Shown: positions 1-11,820, numbered from the stretch's first letter. The stretch: 64,000 nucleotides of DNA from Sipunculus nudus (GCA_026874595.1 CM049322.1:23719400-23783399); one strand, 5' to 3'. Notes: generated by a model not told the origin, from the letters alone. A program made the numbers and translations.

Positions 1-570
1 AGATATCTGAATATATCATTTGATTCACAATTCTAAACTGCATCATCATTTATCCCTAATTTATCAGATTTATAGAACATCTTTATTATGCATACAGATG
101 CATGATTTTTTTTTTTAATAAAAATATTTATATCTAATAAAACATCCAATAACTGAAAATGCAACTCTGAATCTGAATTCACAATTCTAATCTAAATAGA
201 ACCTTTATTAACCCTGCGAGGGTTCGATATCAGGAGATGGTATAATGGATGTTATTTAAAATAGGATTGGATTGTGAATGTGTTAATGAAGTTCAATTTT
301 GGTGTAAATCCAAGCTTACATATCCCCTGAATGAGTGTTTTATAAAACATTTTTCCACTTGCACTTGTTGCATGTAACCATATGGCCATCTGTCTAGCAT
401 GATATGTTACGTCACAGACTAAATGATGTGACGCCATGTGCTGGTTCCCTATAAGATGTCTGTAAACCAACGTGTACACACTATGGGAAGGGGGGTAAGG
501 TTGTTGTTGGTTATGTTTATAGTCAAGTACATCAACACACAATGTCCAGGGCATTTTTCAAAATATTCAG
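1..570. other. AT-rich sequence, no gene recognised
   Basis: This stretch is AT-rich with A and T runs. A 100-codon open frame on the minus strand (252-554) has no recognisable domain, no codon-like composition and no convincing splice sites, so I treat it as chance. No repeat family can be named. Confidence 0.4.
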
Positions 571-575
571 TTATA

Positions 576-722
576 AAGTACATCTAACAGTATGGCAAAT
601 TGTGGATTCATAGGTCTTAATGTTTCAAACGTGCCAGTCTAATGGACGGGCGGACAGATGGGCAGATGAAAGACAATGGATCATAACTATAGCTCAGTTG
701 ACTGAAAGTTAGCGGAGCTAAA
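576..722 (+). repeat. Tail of a dispersed repeat (AGCTAAAAA end)
   Basis: The segment runs from 'acatctaac' through 'ttcataggtcttaatg' and a GGACGGGCGGACAG-like stretch to 'gcggagctaaaaa'. The same ordered blocks occur at 8757-8911, and the last block again at 30767-30793. The conserved end in a short A run suggests the 3' end of a SINE- or LINE-like family common in molluscs. The family assignment is inference; the similarity within this window is visible directly. Confidence 0.55.
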
Positions 723-2560
723 AAATATATAAATCTCTCAAAATAATCATTATGCCATTTGTTAGAACTATAATCTTGGGGATGTATGAATTTATGAATG
801 TTTCAATAGATAATTTTTAACTTATAACATTAATTTGACGTGTCTTTGAAGAATCTGATTCAAAATCAATTTTATGTTTATTACTGTATTTTGGACATCA
901 ATAGTGCAGTGGAAGAATAATATAATTGAAAATTTGGAAGGATAGGCCACAAGTCACAAACACACTGCTTAAAGTTTTAGTTACTAGTGTTTGTCCACAT
1001 TAATGTCAGGGGCTGCCTTTGTTCTAGAGCTGACTTGTGATCCCACCATAGAACACAGAACCAGGAGTAGAACACAGCAAAGTTTTATTTGGATCCAGAC
1101 AAAGATATGTGTAGGTGTGTAGTTTGGATTTTGAAATGATATTGACGAAATTCTGTGAAGGGATAGACACTCGAATAGGTTTTATTTGATTTTACTGAAC
1201 TGCACTTGATTTTATCTGCCTTTAGGTAAATCTGCATTCAAATATTGTCTATGGTACAATTTGTACTAGCAACATTATAAAACTCCCTAAGTACTGCATC
1301 ATTATAATTGCAAAACAGTTCATAACACCCACACACAAATGATGATGGATAAGGTTGTGTACAGTTTTGCTGTTGATCTCAGGACCAACCAGTGCAGAAA
1401 CTGCTAGAGCAATACTTTATATCATCTCTCCTTCTTTAATTTAACGGACAACATGCTACAATATTAGTTAATCTCTGGTGAAGCACTTGGTATTTTCAAT
1501 ATGATCATCATACAGCAAATACCTGCTTCAGTACTGTATACACGTTAAGAGACTAAAAATTTGACTTTTTCTCATTTTTCAATGAACTATTAAGTTAACA
1601 GAACATTGAAAAACAAAAGGAAAAATCAAATTTTCATTCACTTAACAGTACAAACGTATGTAAAGGTAAATGTAAATTTTATATACACATATTTTCTTAA
1701 TTTAGTTAACGTCAGAGCAATACGACAATCTTAATCCCATGTGTATGACAATCCAACTCAGGCTGTTTATATCATGTCAACAGAGTTTATACAAAATTTA
1801 AAACTTCTAAGAAACGTGTGTTGTGCAAACCAAAGCTGAAACTGTAACACAGGATACAAGTCCAAGGTAATCAGCAGAAAGTTTTAATTATACTCTATTC
1901 AACTAACCCTGTCCACCTGTTTTTTTTATGATAATATGTATAAAATGCAATTTAGCTTATTTTTATTTGCAATTGAGGCAAATCAACAAGACAAAAGTTA
2001 AATTTATCTAACAGCTAAATAATGGTCTCTTGTGTATGGATTCCATATGAATAATTCTGATATATATATCTTGCAATAGTGACTACCTATAAAAGCTGAT
2101 CTTAAAACTACATAAATTTGATGATTCATAGACATAGAGATGACATCACAATGGCATTATTATATCACACTTTTGTTCTGTCACACATATGCCCTCCAAT
2201 ATTACATGAATTAACAGATATGGCCACTTGAAATGATGTTGACCATCAAAATATGGCAAAGTAAATATATTTATTTCACATTATTTAAAATAAACATAAA
2301 TCGTCACATTACCTCCTTTGATAAAAGCAAGTGTAGTAGCACACAAGATAAATTTGACAGAAATATCAGGGAAAATTAGTTGGACATGGGTGTTGAAACA
2401 GTATAGAATGCAACTTCAATGCAAGTCGGAGCACGTTGTGTCAGGACCAAAACAATGCCCTGCCCATTCATATCCTGCCAACCATCACAAAACCACATTA
2501 CACAAACAAACAACGCGGAAATCCGTTGTACCATGTCAAAAACCATGCGCTTTATTCCTC
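723..2560. other. AT-rich sequence, nothing identified
   Basis: About 1.8 kb of AT-rich sequence. I see no long open frame, no tandem repeat and no transposon terminus. Confidence 0.4.
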
Positions 2561-3450
2561 AGTGCAATGCGAGGAAGTGTTACTGCACAGCCAACAGCTT
2601 GTGATAGCAATGTCATGTGAACCTCTCAAACACACACTCGTGCTGAAACGAATCAAAACACGGCGGCGTGACTCGCTCAGTCTTAAAATCCCCCAAAATC
2701 GTCCACTTTTCAGAGACTATTTTGTCCACTATAACGCTAACGAAAACCTTGAAAAATATCAGTTTATAACCCCAAAACATGTATTTTACATTTCAGGACT
2801 GTTAAAGGGTCTGATAAATATAATATGTCTTAAAGTTGGACGTCAAAATGTCTGATTTCTGACATACACGAATGACGCATCGTCGCCCGTGCTTCTTATG
2901 ACGAAGCAATACCAGTGTTGTGGGCGTTTAGAAATCGGCTAGAAAAAGCAGATCAGAGGATTCTGACTATTAAATTTTTACCTACCTTGTTTATGAGGCT
3001 CCACGGTTTGGATCAGGAGAGCTTGGTTTGTCCTGTGTTGACAAGTCCGTTCAAAATTCGAACCAAATTTTGGGTTATTCAGGTGCAAGTCCAGACGGGG
3101 ATCCAAAATGGCGCGCGAATCGCTCAATTTGAATTCCGGAGCTTCCCTTGGCAAATTATACACATAGAAGCACTCTTAATGGTCGACTTTGAACCCCATA
3201 TCCATGGTCTATCAGTTCGATCCTTGTCGTATAAGTCCAAACCTTGAAACGTCAGTTTTCATGCATAAATCGCAGATATAAGTCAATCGGGAAACTCCGT
3301 ACCAAGATGGCGGATATGTAGGTCAGGTGCCGAGCCTGGTTTCTATTCCGGGTATGCAAATGAGGCGTAAGCCCAGTTGGCATAGCAACAGTCTGCGTGC
3401 TCGTCAGGACTGACGTCATGTGATGGAATCCCAACAAAACTCGCTTTATT
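2560..3450. promoter_or_regulatory. CpG-richer patch with a YY1-like site
   Basis: Against the AT-rich surroundings this block is rich in CpG (for example around 2660, 2880, 3110 and 3400). It carries CAAGATGGCGG at 3303-3313, a good match to the vertebrate YY1 site, and TGACGTCA (CRE/ATF-type) at 3411-3418. Short open frames on both strands (2436-2855, 2915-3247) have no recognisable domains. A promoter or 5' region is possible, but a CpG-rich repeat is equally possible. Confidence 0.25.
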
Positions 3451-3780
3451 TTTTGTCCGTGTTCTTTTCGTGTGTAATCTCGATGCGACCTATTAATTCA
3501 TGTCTTTTGAATATTCCTGTGCCACATGACGCACTCAGCATTGAATTAATCGCTCATTGTAGAGGAGCAGGGATTACCCGATGTGGTGTTTGGGGGGAGG
3601 GGACGGGCCAGATGGACCTGACAGCGCACGTTGTTATTTACAGGACCGCACACCACACGTGCTGAGTTGACCAGACCTCTGCTTTTGATAGCTTGTAGCC
3701 TGGTACTTAGCTGGAAGCGTTATACACAAGCACTAACTGATTATTATCACCGAGAAGCCCAACAGATGCGTAAAGGTGTA
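3451..3780. other. Left flank of the GC-rich transposon
   Basis: Mixed-composition sequence without a recognised domain or repeat. The sequence just before 3781 does not match the sequence just after 5626, so no target-site duplication is visible for the neighbouring element. Confidence 0.35.
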
Positions 3781-3976
3781 GGTCGATTTCAGCCGCCGTG
3801 GATATTGGCCGCCGGCCTCAAACCGACCATATCGGCCGCAAGCGCCCAGCGGGCTACCATTTTTTGGCCGCTACCCCGACGATGCCACTGCTGGGCCCTG
3901 ACTCTGGCCAGTCAACCATATCGGCCGCGACTTGGGCGGCGGGGCACCATTTCAACCGCCGGGCCACCTAATTACT
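3781..3976 (+). repeat. Left inverted terminal repeat
   Basis: Imperfect inverted partner of 5430-5626. Several GGCCG motifs of the right arm appear here with CpG-decay-type changes (CAACCG or CAGCCG for CGGCCG), which suggests this arm has lost more methylated CpGs. Confidence 0.75.
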
Positions 3977-4226
3977 AGCCGCCGTTCTTCTGGAATACCT
4001 AATTACAACATACATATTAAGTACTAGATGATTAAACCATAAATGTGAATTTAATCATTGGAAGAACTCGAGCGCAGTGCACTCATTTACACAAACATCT
4101 TCAAACAAAAACATCTACGCAAGCAACCTCAAACTGAAATAAATAAACAAATAAAACTTTATGCACTTTTTTTTATACACATTTTATTACTGATAATTAA
4201 AGTAATCACATATGTTATGTTTTTAT

Positions 4227-4427
4227 TTAATTCAACAAGCTTGATCGGGCTTCCTCAGTCTCAGGGTGTGATGTTTCCGTCAGACGGCAAGGCTGGCACA
4301 TCCATGCCAGCCGACCATCCTTCATAGCTTCTTCATAGTCCGCGACGGAAACTCCGGTGTTGCACTTCAGGTGCTGCCATTCATCGCAGCATGCCGTCGC
4401 ATTATATAGATGCAGGGGTTCCTTGGT
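4227..4427 (-). pseudogene. PHD-like Cys/His finger fragment inside the transposon
   Basis: On the minus strand a 66-codon frame runs from after an in-frame stop (4428-4430) to a stop at 4227-4229. It contains CCDEWQHLKC, then a 26-residue spacer, then WMCQPC. The spacing C-C-x3-W-x-H-x2-C ... W-x-C-x2-C resembles the second half of a PHD finger. Such fingers occur in host chromatin proteins and in some mollusc and cnidarian transposon proteins. The first Cys pair is missing, so this is a fragment or terminal exon. An AATAAA polyadenylation signal overlaps the stop (4222-4227, minus). Its position within inverted terminal repeats suggests it belonged to the element's protein. Capture of a host exon is the alternative. 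Confidence 0.5.
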
Positions 4428-4445
4428 TTATCACACCTGCACCTC

Positions 4446-4616
4446 TACCCAGGAGGACTAATGAAAATCCTAAAAAAAAGGTCATCAGGTCCGGAAAAGG
4501 GGGGATCTAGGCGGCAAAATTTCGTCTAAAACCCTTTAAAAAAGATTGCTTCGGGTGAAAAAAAGGGGAGGGGGACCCCTGGCACCCCCCCCCCCCCCCC
4601 CCCGGATCCGTTTCTG
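4446..4616 (+). mobile_element. Truncated hAT-type MITE copy
   Basis: It shares ordered blocks with 9165-9354: CAGGAGGACTAAT, AAAAAAGGTC, CAGGTCCGGAAA, 'tctaaaaccc' and a GGATCCG-TTCTG end. The 5' terminus is missing. It contains a 19-C run (4585-4603). The match to the fuller copy at 9131-9354 identifies it. Confidence 0.6.
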
Positions 4617-5057
4617 CTCACCTACTACTCCAGCTATAACAGTCGACTACAAAATGAACAAGATGGGAAACGGTACAGCGCATTGGCCGCCGGTTTCTTA
4701 GAGGCGGTGCTCTTGCAAATGACCATTTATTCACAGCAACAATTATCGCCGAGCAAGTAAGTCTGTAGGTTTAAATGTATTTATTTATAATGGATTCTAC
4801 AAATAGCACAATGTACTGATTGACGTACTTTTTAACATACAATATAATCATGATATATACTATGCTCAATATATACCGTATTAACATTAGGATTTAAATG
4901 AAAAGGGAAAAATTATAACGTGATCAAACGTAATTAATCACATATATATATATATATATATAATATCAGAAGATATATTAAACATGTTTATATACTCATA
5001 CATCGGTACACACGTCATAGGAAGTGCAGCAATTATATACACAAACACACACATATA

Positions 5058-5121
<64 letters not shown>

Positions 5122-5429
5122 TAGTTATATTGTTGGTAGTGCCTGTTAATAAAACGATTTGCTTAACATACCTCACGACAATTGAAACCTGGTTTACTAT
5201 CCTTTATATACATTTGTTAACGAAGTTACAGGACAAAATAAGTTTCTATATTATACTCATTGCAAGTATATGTATGTTGTAATTCGAGATTTTTACTCAC
5301 GCATGTTTCTTATAAATATGTATAATATCATATTTTGAATAAATATATATTTTTATTAAGTCCATCATATTTCTGGTTGAATAAGCTAGTTCTAATTAAG
5401 ATGTAGGCCTAACCGTGTTTGTGGTTATG
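4617..5429. other. AT-rich interior of the transposon with TA/GA microsatellites
   Basis: (TA)n lies at 4943-4962 and again at 5062-5091, where it passes directly into (GA)n to 5117. No coding signal is visible. Confidence 0.6.
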
Positions 5430-5626
5430 AGGTAGCCCGGCGGCCGAAATGGTGCCCCGCCGCCCAAATCGCGGCCGATATGCATGGTGGACTGGCCAGA
5501 GCACGGCCCACTGCCCAGCGATGGCATTGTCGGAGTTGCGGCCGGAATGGTTGCCCGCTGGGCGCTGGCGGCCGGTATCGTCGATTTTAGGCCGGCGGCC
5601 GATATCGTCGGCGGCCGAAATCGACC
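5430..5626 (-). repeat. Right inverted terminal repeat
   Basis: Reverse complement of 3781-3976, and the better preserved arm. CGGCCG recurs many times, with short near-repeats such as CGATATCGGCCGCC on the reverse strand. That is an internal subterminal array of the kind transposases bind. Confidence 0.75.
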
Positions 5627-5799
5627 ACTAATACTACTATGCTGACGGTCACTTTGGGAAACTGCAGCCACAAACTTCCAGGCTGTTCCAAGACACACTA
5701 ATCAGCATGGCAGACGGCGTTATATACTCATTGTCATAGTCTTTTCACTTCTGAAAATGATAGCCACAACTTTTCGTGGGCAGTTCATTGAATATTATT

Positions 5800-6282
5800 T
5801 TCTTTAGAATGAAATATCTTTTTATTATAATAATAAAAGGCCTATCAGTAATTAATGATATCAATACTAAAATCGCTATAAATACTTACATTTGTATAAT
5901 ATTTGTGTGGGCCTATTTCGGTGTATTAGATATACAAGGCCCTATATTTAGGCCTTAAATGAAATATCTGTCTGTATTTACTAATAGTAATAATACTAGA
6001 AATGATAATAATCAGCATCGTATACCTGTGTACATTTGTATTTTTTTGTATGACTTTTTCAAATTATGTGCATGATTTTTTTAATATTACTAAAAATGAA
6101 ATATCTTTAATTATTCAGTAATAATAATAATTAATTGGTATACGAATAATGATGATAATAATCATCATCATCGTATACCTATGTACGTTTGGACTTGTGT
6201 ACATGTTTGGTAGTGTATATTTTTAAACGAAATATCTTTTTGTATTCAGTTATATAATAATAATACTGGTGGTGATTATAAC
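5800..6282 (+). repeat. ~140-bp satellite, left block
   Basis: At least three degenerate monomers start near 'aatgaaatatct' (5807, 5958, 6096, 6229). Each continues through an AATAATAAT-rich part and then 'atcatcgtatacctatgta'. The array resumes at 8912-9440, so it was interrupted by the insertion 6283-8911. Confidence 0.6.
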
Positions 6283-8911
6283 AAGGGACCCATTGGTCAC
6301 TGCGTTCAGCTGTTATATATGATAAAAATTATGATTTAGAAATGAGGCACATGCTTGTTTTGTGTGGAAATAAATATAAGCTGTATTATGAGTTGTGGGT
6401 GTTTAGCTTATGTATGATTTTGATAGTATCTTTGGAGACAGGGAAGAGGATTGATTTCATTTATTTTATTAACAAATGGAGTGCTATTGTCACACAGATT
6501 TTGACTTGGCCATATAACTTATAAGCAGAACATATAATATAAGAGTTTAACTATTTATTAAAAATAATTACAAATTGTCCCAAATACAATTTTTATTAAA
6601 AATAATAAGAGAATCGTATGATTATTTAAAATAAAATACAACTGAAATGATTATTAAAATAATATCAAAGAATATATTCATGAATGCATTCATGAATACA
6701 TTTTGAAAGTTTTTGCACTGGTATTTATATACTTTAATTTTTACCTGAATTCCCATTCTTATGCAAGAAATTTTATAATGGAGTACATATTCATATTCGT
6801 ATTCAAATACATCTGCAAGGTATTCGCACCATGTCTGGTATTTATTCAGTTTTCACCAAACAATGATGTTGAGAATCCAGAATATACAAAATTCACACAT
6901 TTAAATAATGATCATAAGTACCTGGTTTTATGGCTTTTATTCATATTTAAAAAAAAATAAATGTAATATATTCATTTTGGACTAATTTCACATCAATGTA
7001 CACACTAGACACAGCAGGAATCTAGATTAATATTATCAACTGCATCTTTGTCTATTATTTATTTCCTTCATATGATCCCTAATGCTTAGTAATGAATAAT
7101 ATGATTTATTTTTTTATCATTAAAATTGAACTGAAAAATACCATAGGTGACTGCATGGTGTTATTTAGAATATGTGACATTCTATCAATCGATACAAGAT
7201 TCTTATATCATCAGTAAATGCAAGTTAATTTCCTGTAATTATCAACTAACAAATTCCTTTTCTATTCTTCTTTAATTTGTTATTAAAAACCAATAAAAAT
7301 TTATTAATTTATTGTTTATTGTTATGTTGTTAGTTAAAACTACTAGATGAGTTGGGTTGGACACCTGGATCAACTGTGGCTGGCCATAAGCTGCCTGGCT
7401 GCCCCAGTGTATGCCTCGCGTCAAGCGTGCATAATTTGATGAAAGGTCAACAAGGTCAACATACAGGTGACTCAAAAGGGGCTGGGGAGAGCTAAGGTCT
7501 GACATGGTCTCATAAAATTATTAATAAAAGCTACAATTTTTGGCCAATTTCTTTCAGCTTTCTAAACTAAAAAGCTAAAATCCTTATGTGTACATGATAT
7601 GAAAATTATATCAACAGTGCTCACAGGAAACAAAGGTGCCATGGTCAAAGTCTGGCAAAATTTAAGGTACTAATTTTATATTAATACTAATAACTTATAA
7701 AATTTGAAAAATTAAGAACTAATTTTGGGTATTCAATTGAATCTTGATAAAATAATGTTACATCCCTGACAAAAAGTCACCAGCTTCAGCAATCCTCTTG
7801 TTAAGGGAGTAAATATATTTCTTGATTTTTTACAAAGTGCATTATGTTTGGGCCCATAACTTAAAACAATTACGCAATACTGACATCATTTCTGGCATGT
7901 GCATAGAGAATGTATAGAAAAATATGTATATCATATATGATTAAAGTCAGATCAGTGGTTTTGATATTAGGCAGTCTTGAAGTGTAACAATGGGTTTTTA
8001 ATGGAGAAATGAAGTTTTTCATTAATATCTCGAAGTTATTAAGTCCTAGTGACCAAATTCTTGGCATGGTAGGGGATTTTGGAGACATCTAATTGTATGC
8101 CAAATTTTAGGAACTGAGAGCTGAAGCTGGGGAGCTGAGCTCTTGCAAACTGCATAACACTAGCTTGATGTAAACAATATGTTACATGGTGCTTGAAAAC
8201 TTGAATAAAATCTACAGTTTTTGATTAACTCGTTTCAAATCTTTGGTTTTAACAGACAAAATGCTAACAAAAACATGCTGTGAAAATTAAATTCACAGTA
8301 CTTACAGGAAAAAAAAGTGCCATGATCAAAGTTGGGCAAAATTTAAGGTACAAATTTTTTATTTTTGTTAATATTTAAAAAAACTTAAAGGATTTTGATC
8401 TAATTTTGGGTATACAATTTAATTTTGATTAATTAAAGTTATATTACTGGAAAAAAGTCCATAGCTTTAATATGTTTTGTGTTAAGTGATCAAATATCTT
8501 TCCTGATTTTTTACAAAATGCATTATGTTTGAGCCCATAACTTTTTCAAATTATATAATACAGACCTAATTTTTGGCATGTACATAGGAACTATATAGGG
8601 GAATATTTGTGGTAAATATGAGGAAAAACAGATGAGTAGTTTGATATTAGGCAGTTCTGAAGTGTTAAAATAGATTTTTTAATAAAAAATTGAGGTTTTT
8701 CCTTAATTTCTCAAAGGAACGAAGTCGCAAAGACCCAGTTTTCGGCTTGGAAGGAGATCTTGGGGACATCTAACATTATGCCGAATTTTGGATTCCTAGG
8801 TCTTACGGTTTCAAAACGTGCCACATCTACGGACGGACGGACATACGGACGGACGACGGACAATGGACCACGACCATAGCTCAGATGACTTATAGTCAGC
8901 TGAGCTAAAAA
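6283..8911 (+). mobile_element. 2.6 kb repeat insertion into the satellite
   Basis: The ~140-bp satellite stops at 'ggtgattataac' and restarts at 'atcatcatcgtatacc'. What lies between begins 'aagggacccattggtcact' and ends with an ACGGACGG-rich stretch and AGCTGAGCTAAAAA, the same tail as at 576-722. The polarity (A-rich 3' end) suggests a non-LTR or SINE-like origin. It contains a tandem pair of 681-bp units (about 7500-8860) and no usable open frame. Confidence 0.55.
7500..8860 (+). repeat. Tandem pair of 681-bp units
   Basis: Ordered blocks recur at a 681-bp offset: 'gcattatgttt' at 7839 and 8520, 'gcaaaatttaaggtac', 'taattttgggtat', 'gatattaggcag' and 'gacatctaa'. Identity is modest, so the duplication is old. 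A third, partial copy lies at 16325-16590. Confidence 0.65.
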
Positions 8912-9440
8912 TCATCATCGTATACCTACTATACATTTATTTCATTTGTGTGTGACGGTAGCCTATATTAGAAATATTATTGTTTAATGAAATATCTTTC
9001 CATAATAGTAATAATACCGGTAATGTTTATAATATGTATAATCATCATATCCTACATCTACGTACATATTTGTATTTGTGTGTGGCGGTGTATTAGACGT
9101 ATTTTAAAATGAAATATCTTTCATTTATAGCAGGGGTGGTTCCAGGATTAAGGAAAAGGGGGGCAAACTCAGGAGGACTAATAACAATTGAAGCCTAAGA
9201 AAAAAAGGTCGATCCCCAGGTCCGGAAAGGGTTGGGGTGGGGGGGGGGGGCAACAAATATTGGTCTAAAAACCTCAAAATAGGTTGCAATGGCTGAAAAA
9301 GGAGGGATCCGGAGATTCCGGACCATCTACCCCCATCCCCCGGATCCGCTTCTGAATAGTAATAAATATATAGTAATACGGGAAATGATATAATTATCAT
9401 ATCGTATACCTATAGTATACATATCTTTGTGTGTATGATA
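8912..9440 (+). repeat. ~140-bp satellite, right block
   Basis: It continues the 5800-6282 array with 'catcatcgtatacct', 'tttgtgtgtg(t)gcggt' and 'aatgaaatatctttc' (8976, 9110). It is interrupted by the MITE at 9131-9354 and resumes with 'agtaatacgggaaatgat'. Confidence 0.6.
9131..9354. mobile_element. hAT-type MITE (224 bp)
   Basis: The left end reads CAGGGGTGGTTCCAGGAT. The right end, reverse complemented, reads CAGAAGCGGATCCGGGGG. CAGGGGCGGATCC-type ends are characteristic of hAT MITEs. It sits inside a satellite monomer, which marks both boundaries. An 8-bp target duplication is not clean (ATTTATAG versus AATAGTAA). A 12-G run lies at 9239-9250. No coding capacity. Confidence 0.6.
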
Positions 9441-10331
9441 GTGTATTATGAAAATTGAAAATTAAAAAAGAAATAACAGCAGTACCTGTCAGTTCCGTAC
9501 CGGTATTAATTTCTCTCTTAGACTACATTACGGAGCTGATGAGGGGTCAGTTGTTTCAGATTTGCAGGACAACATGAGGAAAATGCCTCTGGTCACATAT
9601 ACTTGACCTGTTGAACGAGGCCTGTCTCAGATTAATAATGAGACACTGTATTTGTAAGTAGGCCTATTATTCCTACATTGAAAGTAAAAGCGAAACGCAG
9701 TTATAGCAGGGGAAATGTCAGAGAAGGGGGACTTATTTCATGCAGACGTGCGATGGTCCCAACGATTATCTCTGCTGCATTTTTCACCAGAGGTCTCTCA
9801 GCTCCGTAGCGCACTCAAACATTGTGGAATGCAGCCGATAATGTTGAAATTTTTCCGATAGATGTCGCGCATTCCCGGCAAAATCAGTATACAGCGACAG
9901 GGATACCCAGAGGCCAGGAGAGTATTCAAATAAAAAAATGTTTGTATAAATTAGAGGGGGAAAAATGCTTTCTCCTTAGTTGGTTCTAGAAAATTAAAAA
10001 AAATCTTTAATTCAAGGCTAAATCAATGCAAAAATATGATTTTATTGCGCTTCGCGCAATTTAATATATCGGAAGTATGTTTCTGTATAGATCTACATGG
10101 TAAAGGATTACTATTATTATCTTAAGAAAATTATTAGGTGTTTAACGGCCAATTTTATCAGGAGTTGAAAATCAACACACACACTTTAGGAATTCATGCA
10201 GTACAGCACAGTACTACTTAGGATGTCCAGGATAGTGTAAAAGTGTGTGTTTTAACGTGACTATTGTGAGAACACGTACAGGGTACAGGCAGGAGGCATT
10301 AGGTGGTTTCATACCTTTTAAAGATTATTGC
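9441..10331. other. Unassigned spacer
   Basis: Mixed-composition sequence, slightly more CpG-rich around 9700-9900. No open frame, transposon end or RNA gene was recognised. Confidence 0.35.
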
Positions 10332-10783
10332 AGGGATGCTATGTGTCACCGTGTGTCCATACAGTCACAGGGACGCTGTATGTCACCGTGTGTCAAAACA
10401 GTCACAGTGACGCTGTATGTCACCGTGTGTCAAAACAGTCACAGGGACGCTGTATGTCACCATGTGTCAAAACAGTCACAGGGACGCTGTATGTCACCGT
10501 GTGTCAAAACAGTCACAGGGACGCTGTATGTCACCATGTGTCAAAACAGTCACAGGGACGCTGTATGTCACCGTGTGTTCTAACAGTCACAGGGACGCTG
10601 TATGTCACCGTGTGTGAACAGTCACAGTGACGTTGTATGTCACCGTGTGTCCATACAGTCACAGTGACTCTGTATGTCACCGTGTGTCAAACCAGTCACA
10701 GGGACGCTGTATGTCACCGTGTGTCAAACCAGTCACAGGGACGCTGTATGGCACCGAGTGTCCTAACAGCCACAGGGACGCTC
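10332..10783 (+). repeat. 37-bp minisatellite, ~12 copies
   Basis: The unit is 37 bp and reads CAGTCACAGGGACGCTGTAT followed by GTCACCGTGTGTCAAAA. About 12 copies are nearly identical; variants include a CCAT for CCGT change and TCCATA or TCTAA in place of TCAAAA. Because 37 is not a multiple of 3 and the unit has no stop in this orientation, all three plus-strand frames stay open. That explains the overlapping 'proteins' here without coding. Homogeneity suggests recent expansion. Confidence 0.9.
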
Positions 10784-11820
10784 CAAGGCCGGTGGTTTTC
10801 TGCTGGTTTTCCTTCACCGCTACAGACAACGGTACGCCACCATCTGAGCCATGGAGAGTGCCACGATTAGTTATAATAACTATTTGTACAATCCATGTTA
10901 AATAAATGTTTATATTTATGTTATAGTGTAAAACCAGGCTGCAATGACCATTTACCCCCAGGGGAGAGACACAAGCTGCTACCCCAGATATACCATCAAG
11001 TCCGGCACCGCTTGGTTCTGCACATCTGTGCATTATGAGGCTTGCTGATTGTGCAACTGGCGTTGTGGTCAGCGGAACCCGTAGCTCACAGCAAAGACTG
11101 TGTATAGGGGCTAGGCGTGTGTAATTAGGGAAAATTCGACTTCATGTAGTTTAAAAGTCTCTGAGTCAATCTGGTTCGTTTATATATCTTTATGTAGCCT
11201 GAAGTTTATGGACCAAAGTTTTGGTCTATACAAAATTAGGGATAACGTTTTGTGATATTTAAGAAATTAACGATGATAGAACAATATGAGAAAATTATGC
11301 ACACAGATATCCAGTTGTACGAAATATTCTATTAACGTCTTATTCTTAACATCGGTTTACATGTATGCTAGGGTATCGCACCGATATGTTAGTGTTATTC
11401 ATATTGAAATTAGTTATTTTTAGACAAGTTCTAGTTATTCGGGATCAAAGCTTATATTAGACCGGAAACACAGATTTCACGGTCACCGAAACGATATACC
11501 CCACGCATTAGCCTCAGCCTATGACTGTTTCGTTTAGGTTCTCAGCTTCTAGTGTTGAGGCAAATGTCACCGAGTAATTTTTCCCTGTAAAAAGTGGACA
11601 CCCTACATTTTTGTGATCCTTAGACCTTAAACTTTACCAAAAAATATGGTGCCAATTTTTCTATAGTGGTTTTGTTATTTTTTTTGGTCAAATTTGATTT
11701 TAGAGCAAAAATTGAGGACCAGTATATATAAATATTTCATACAGAGAGATATTTAGCAACAAAACACCTCAAAATAGTTAGTAAGATATATTACATCTCA
11801 ATAACTTAGACTAGACACTC
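10784..11820. other. Unassigned spacer
   Basis: Mixed then AT-rich sequence. A short minus-strand frame (10921-11033) has no recognised domain and no good splice donor. Nothing can be named. Confidence 0.35.

Larger units (their letters stand above)
3781..5626. mobile_element. DNA transposon remnant with ~200-bp GC-rich inverted terminal repeats
   Basis: The ends are inverted copies of each other. The left arm (3781-3976) starts GGTCGATTTC and the right arm (5430-5626) ends GAAATCGACC. Blocks match in order along ~195 bp, including CGCCCAGCGGGC, TCTGGCCAGTC and GGGCGGCGGGGCACCATTTC. CGGCCG-type motifs recur throughout both arms. Long subterminal-rich arms suggest a MULE or foldback type. The interior is AT-rich and holds a decayed zinc-finger ORF on the minus strand (4227-4427), a fragment of another repeat (4446-4616) and TA/GA microsatellites. 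The superfamily is inference; the inverted repeat is visible directly. Confidence 0.75.

Noticed and set aside
680-722. tRNA-like A box (ATAGCTCAGTTGA)
   Set aside because: No matching B box, acceptor stem or cloverleaf; it is part of the repeat tail also found at 8870-8911.
3301-3320. Start codon of a gene at CAAGATGGCGG
   Set aside because: The frame closes after four codons; kept only as a YY1-like site.
10332-10783. CRISPR-like regular repeats
   Set aside because: The 37-bp units are contiguous with no unique spacers, and the genome is eukaryotic. It is a minisatellite.
10245-10905. Cys/His-rich repetitive protein gene
   Set aside because: Open frames arise because the 37-bp unit has no forward stops. 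All frames show the same peptide permuted, with no splice or start context.
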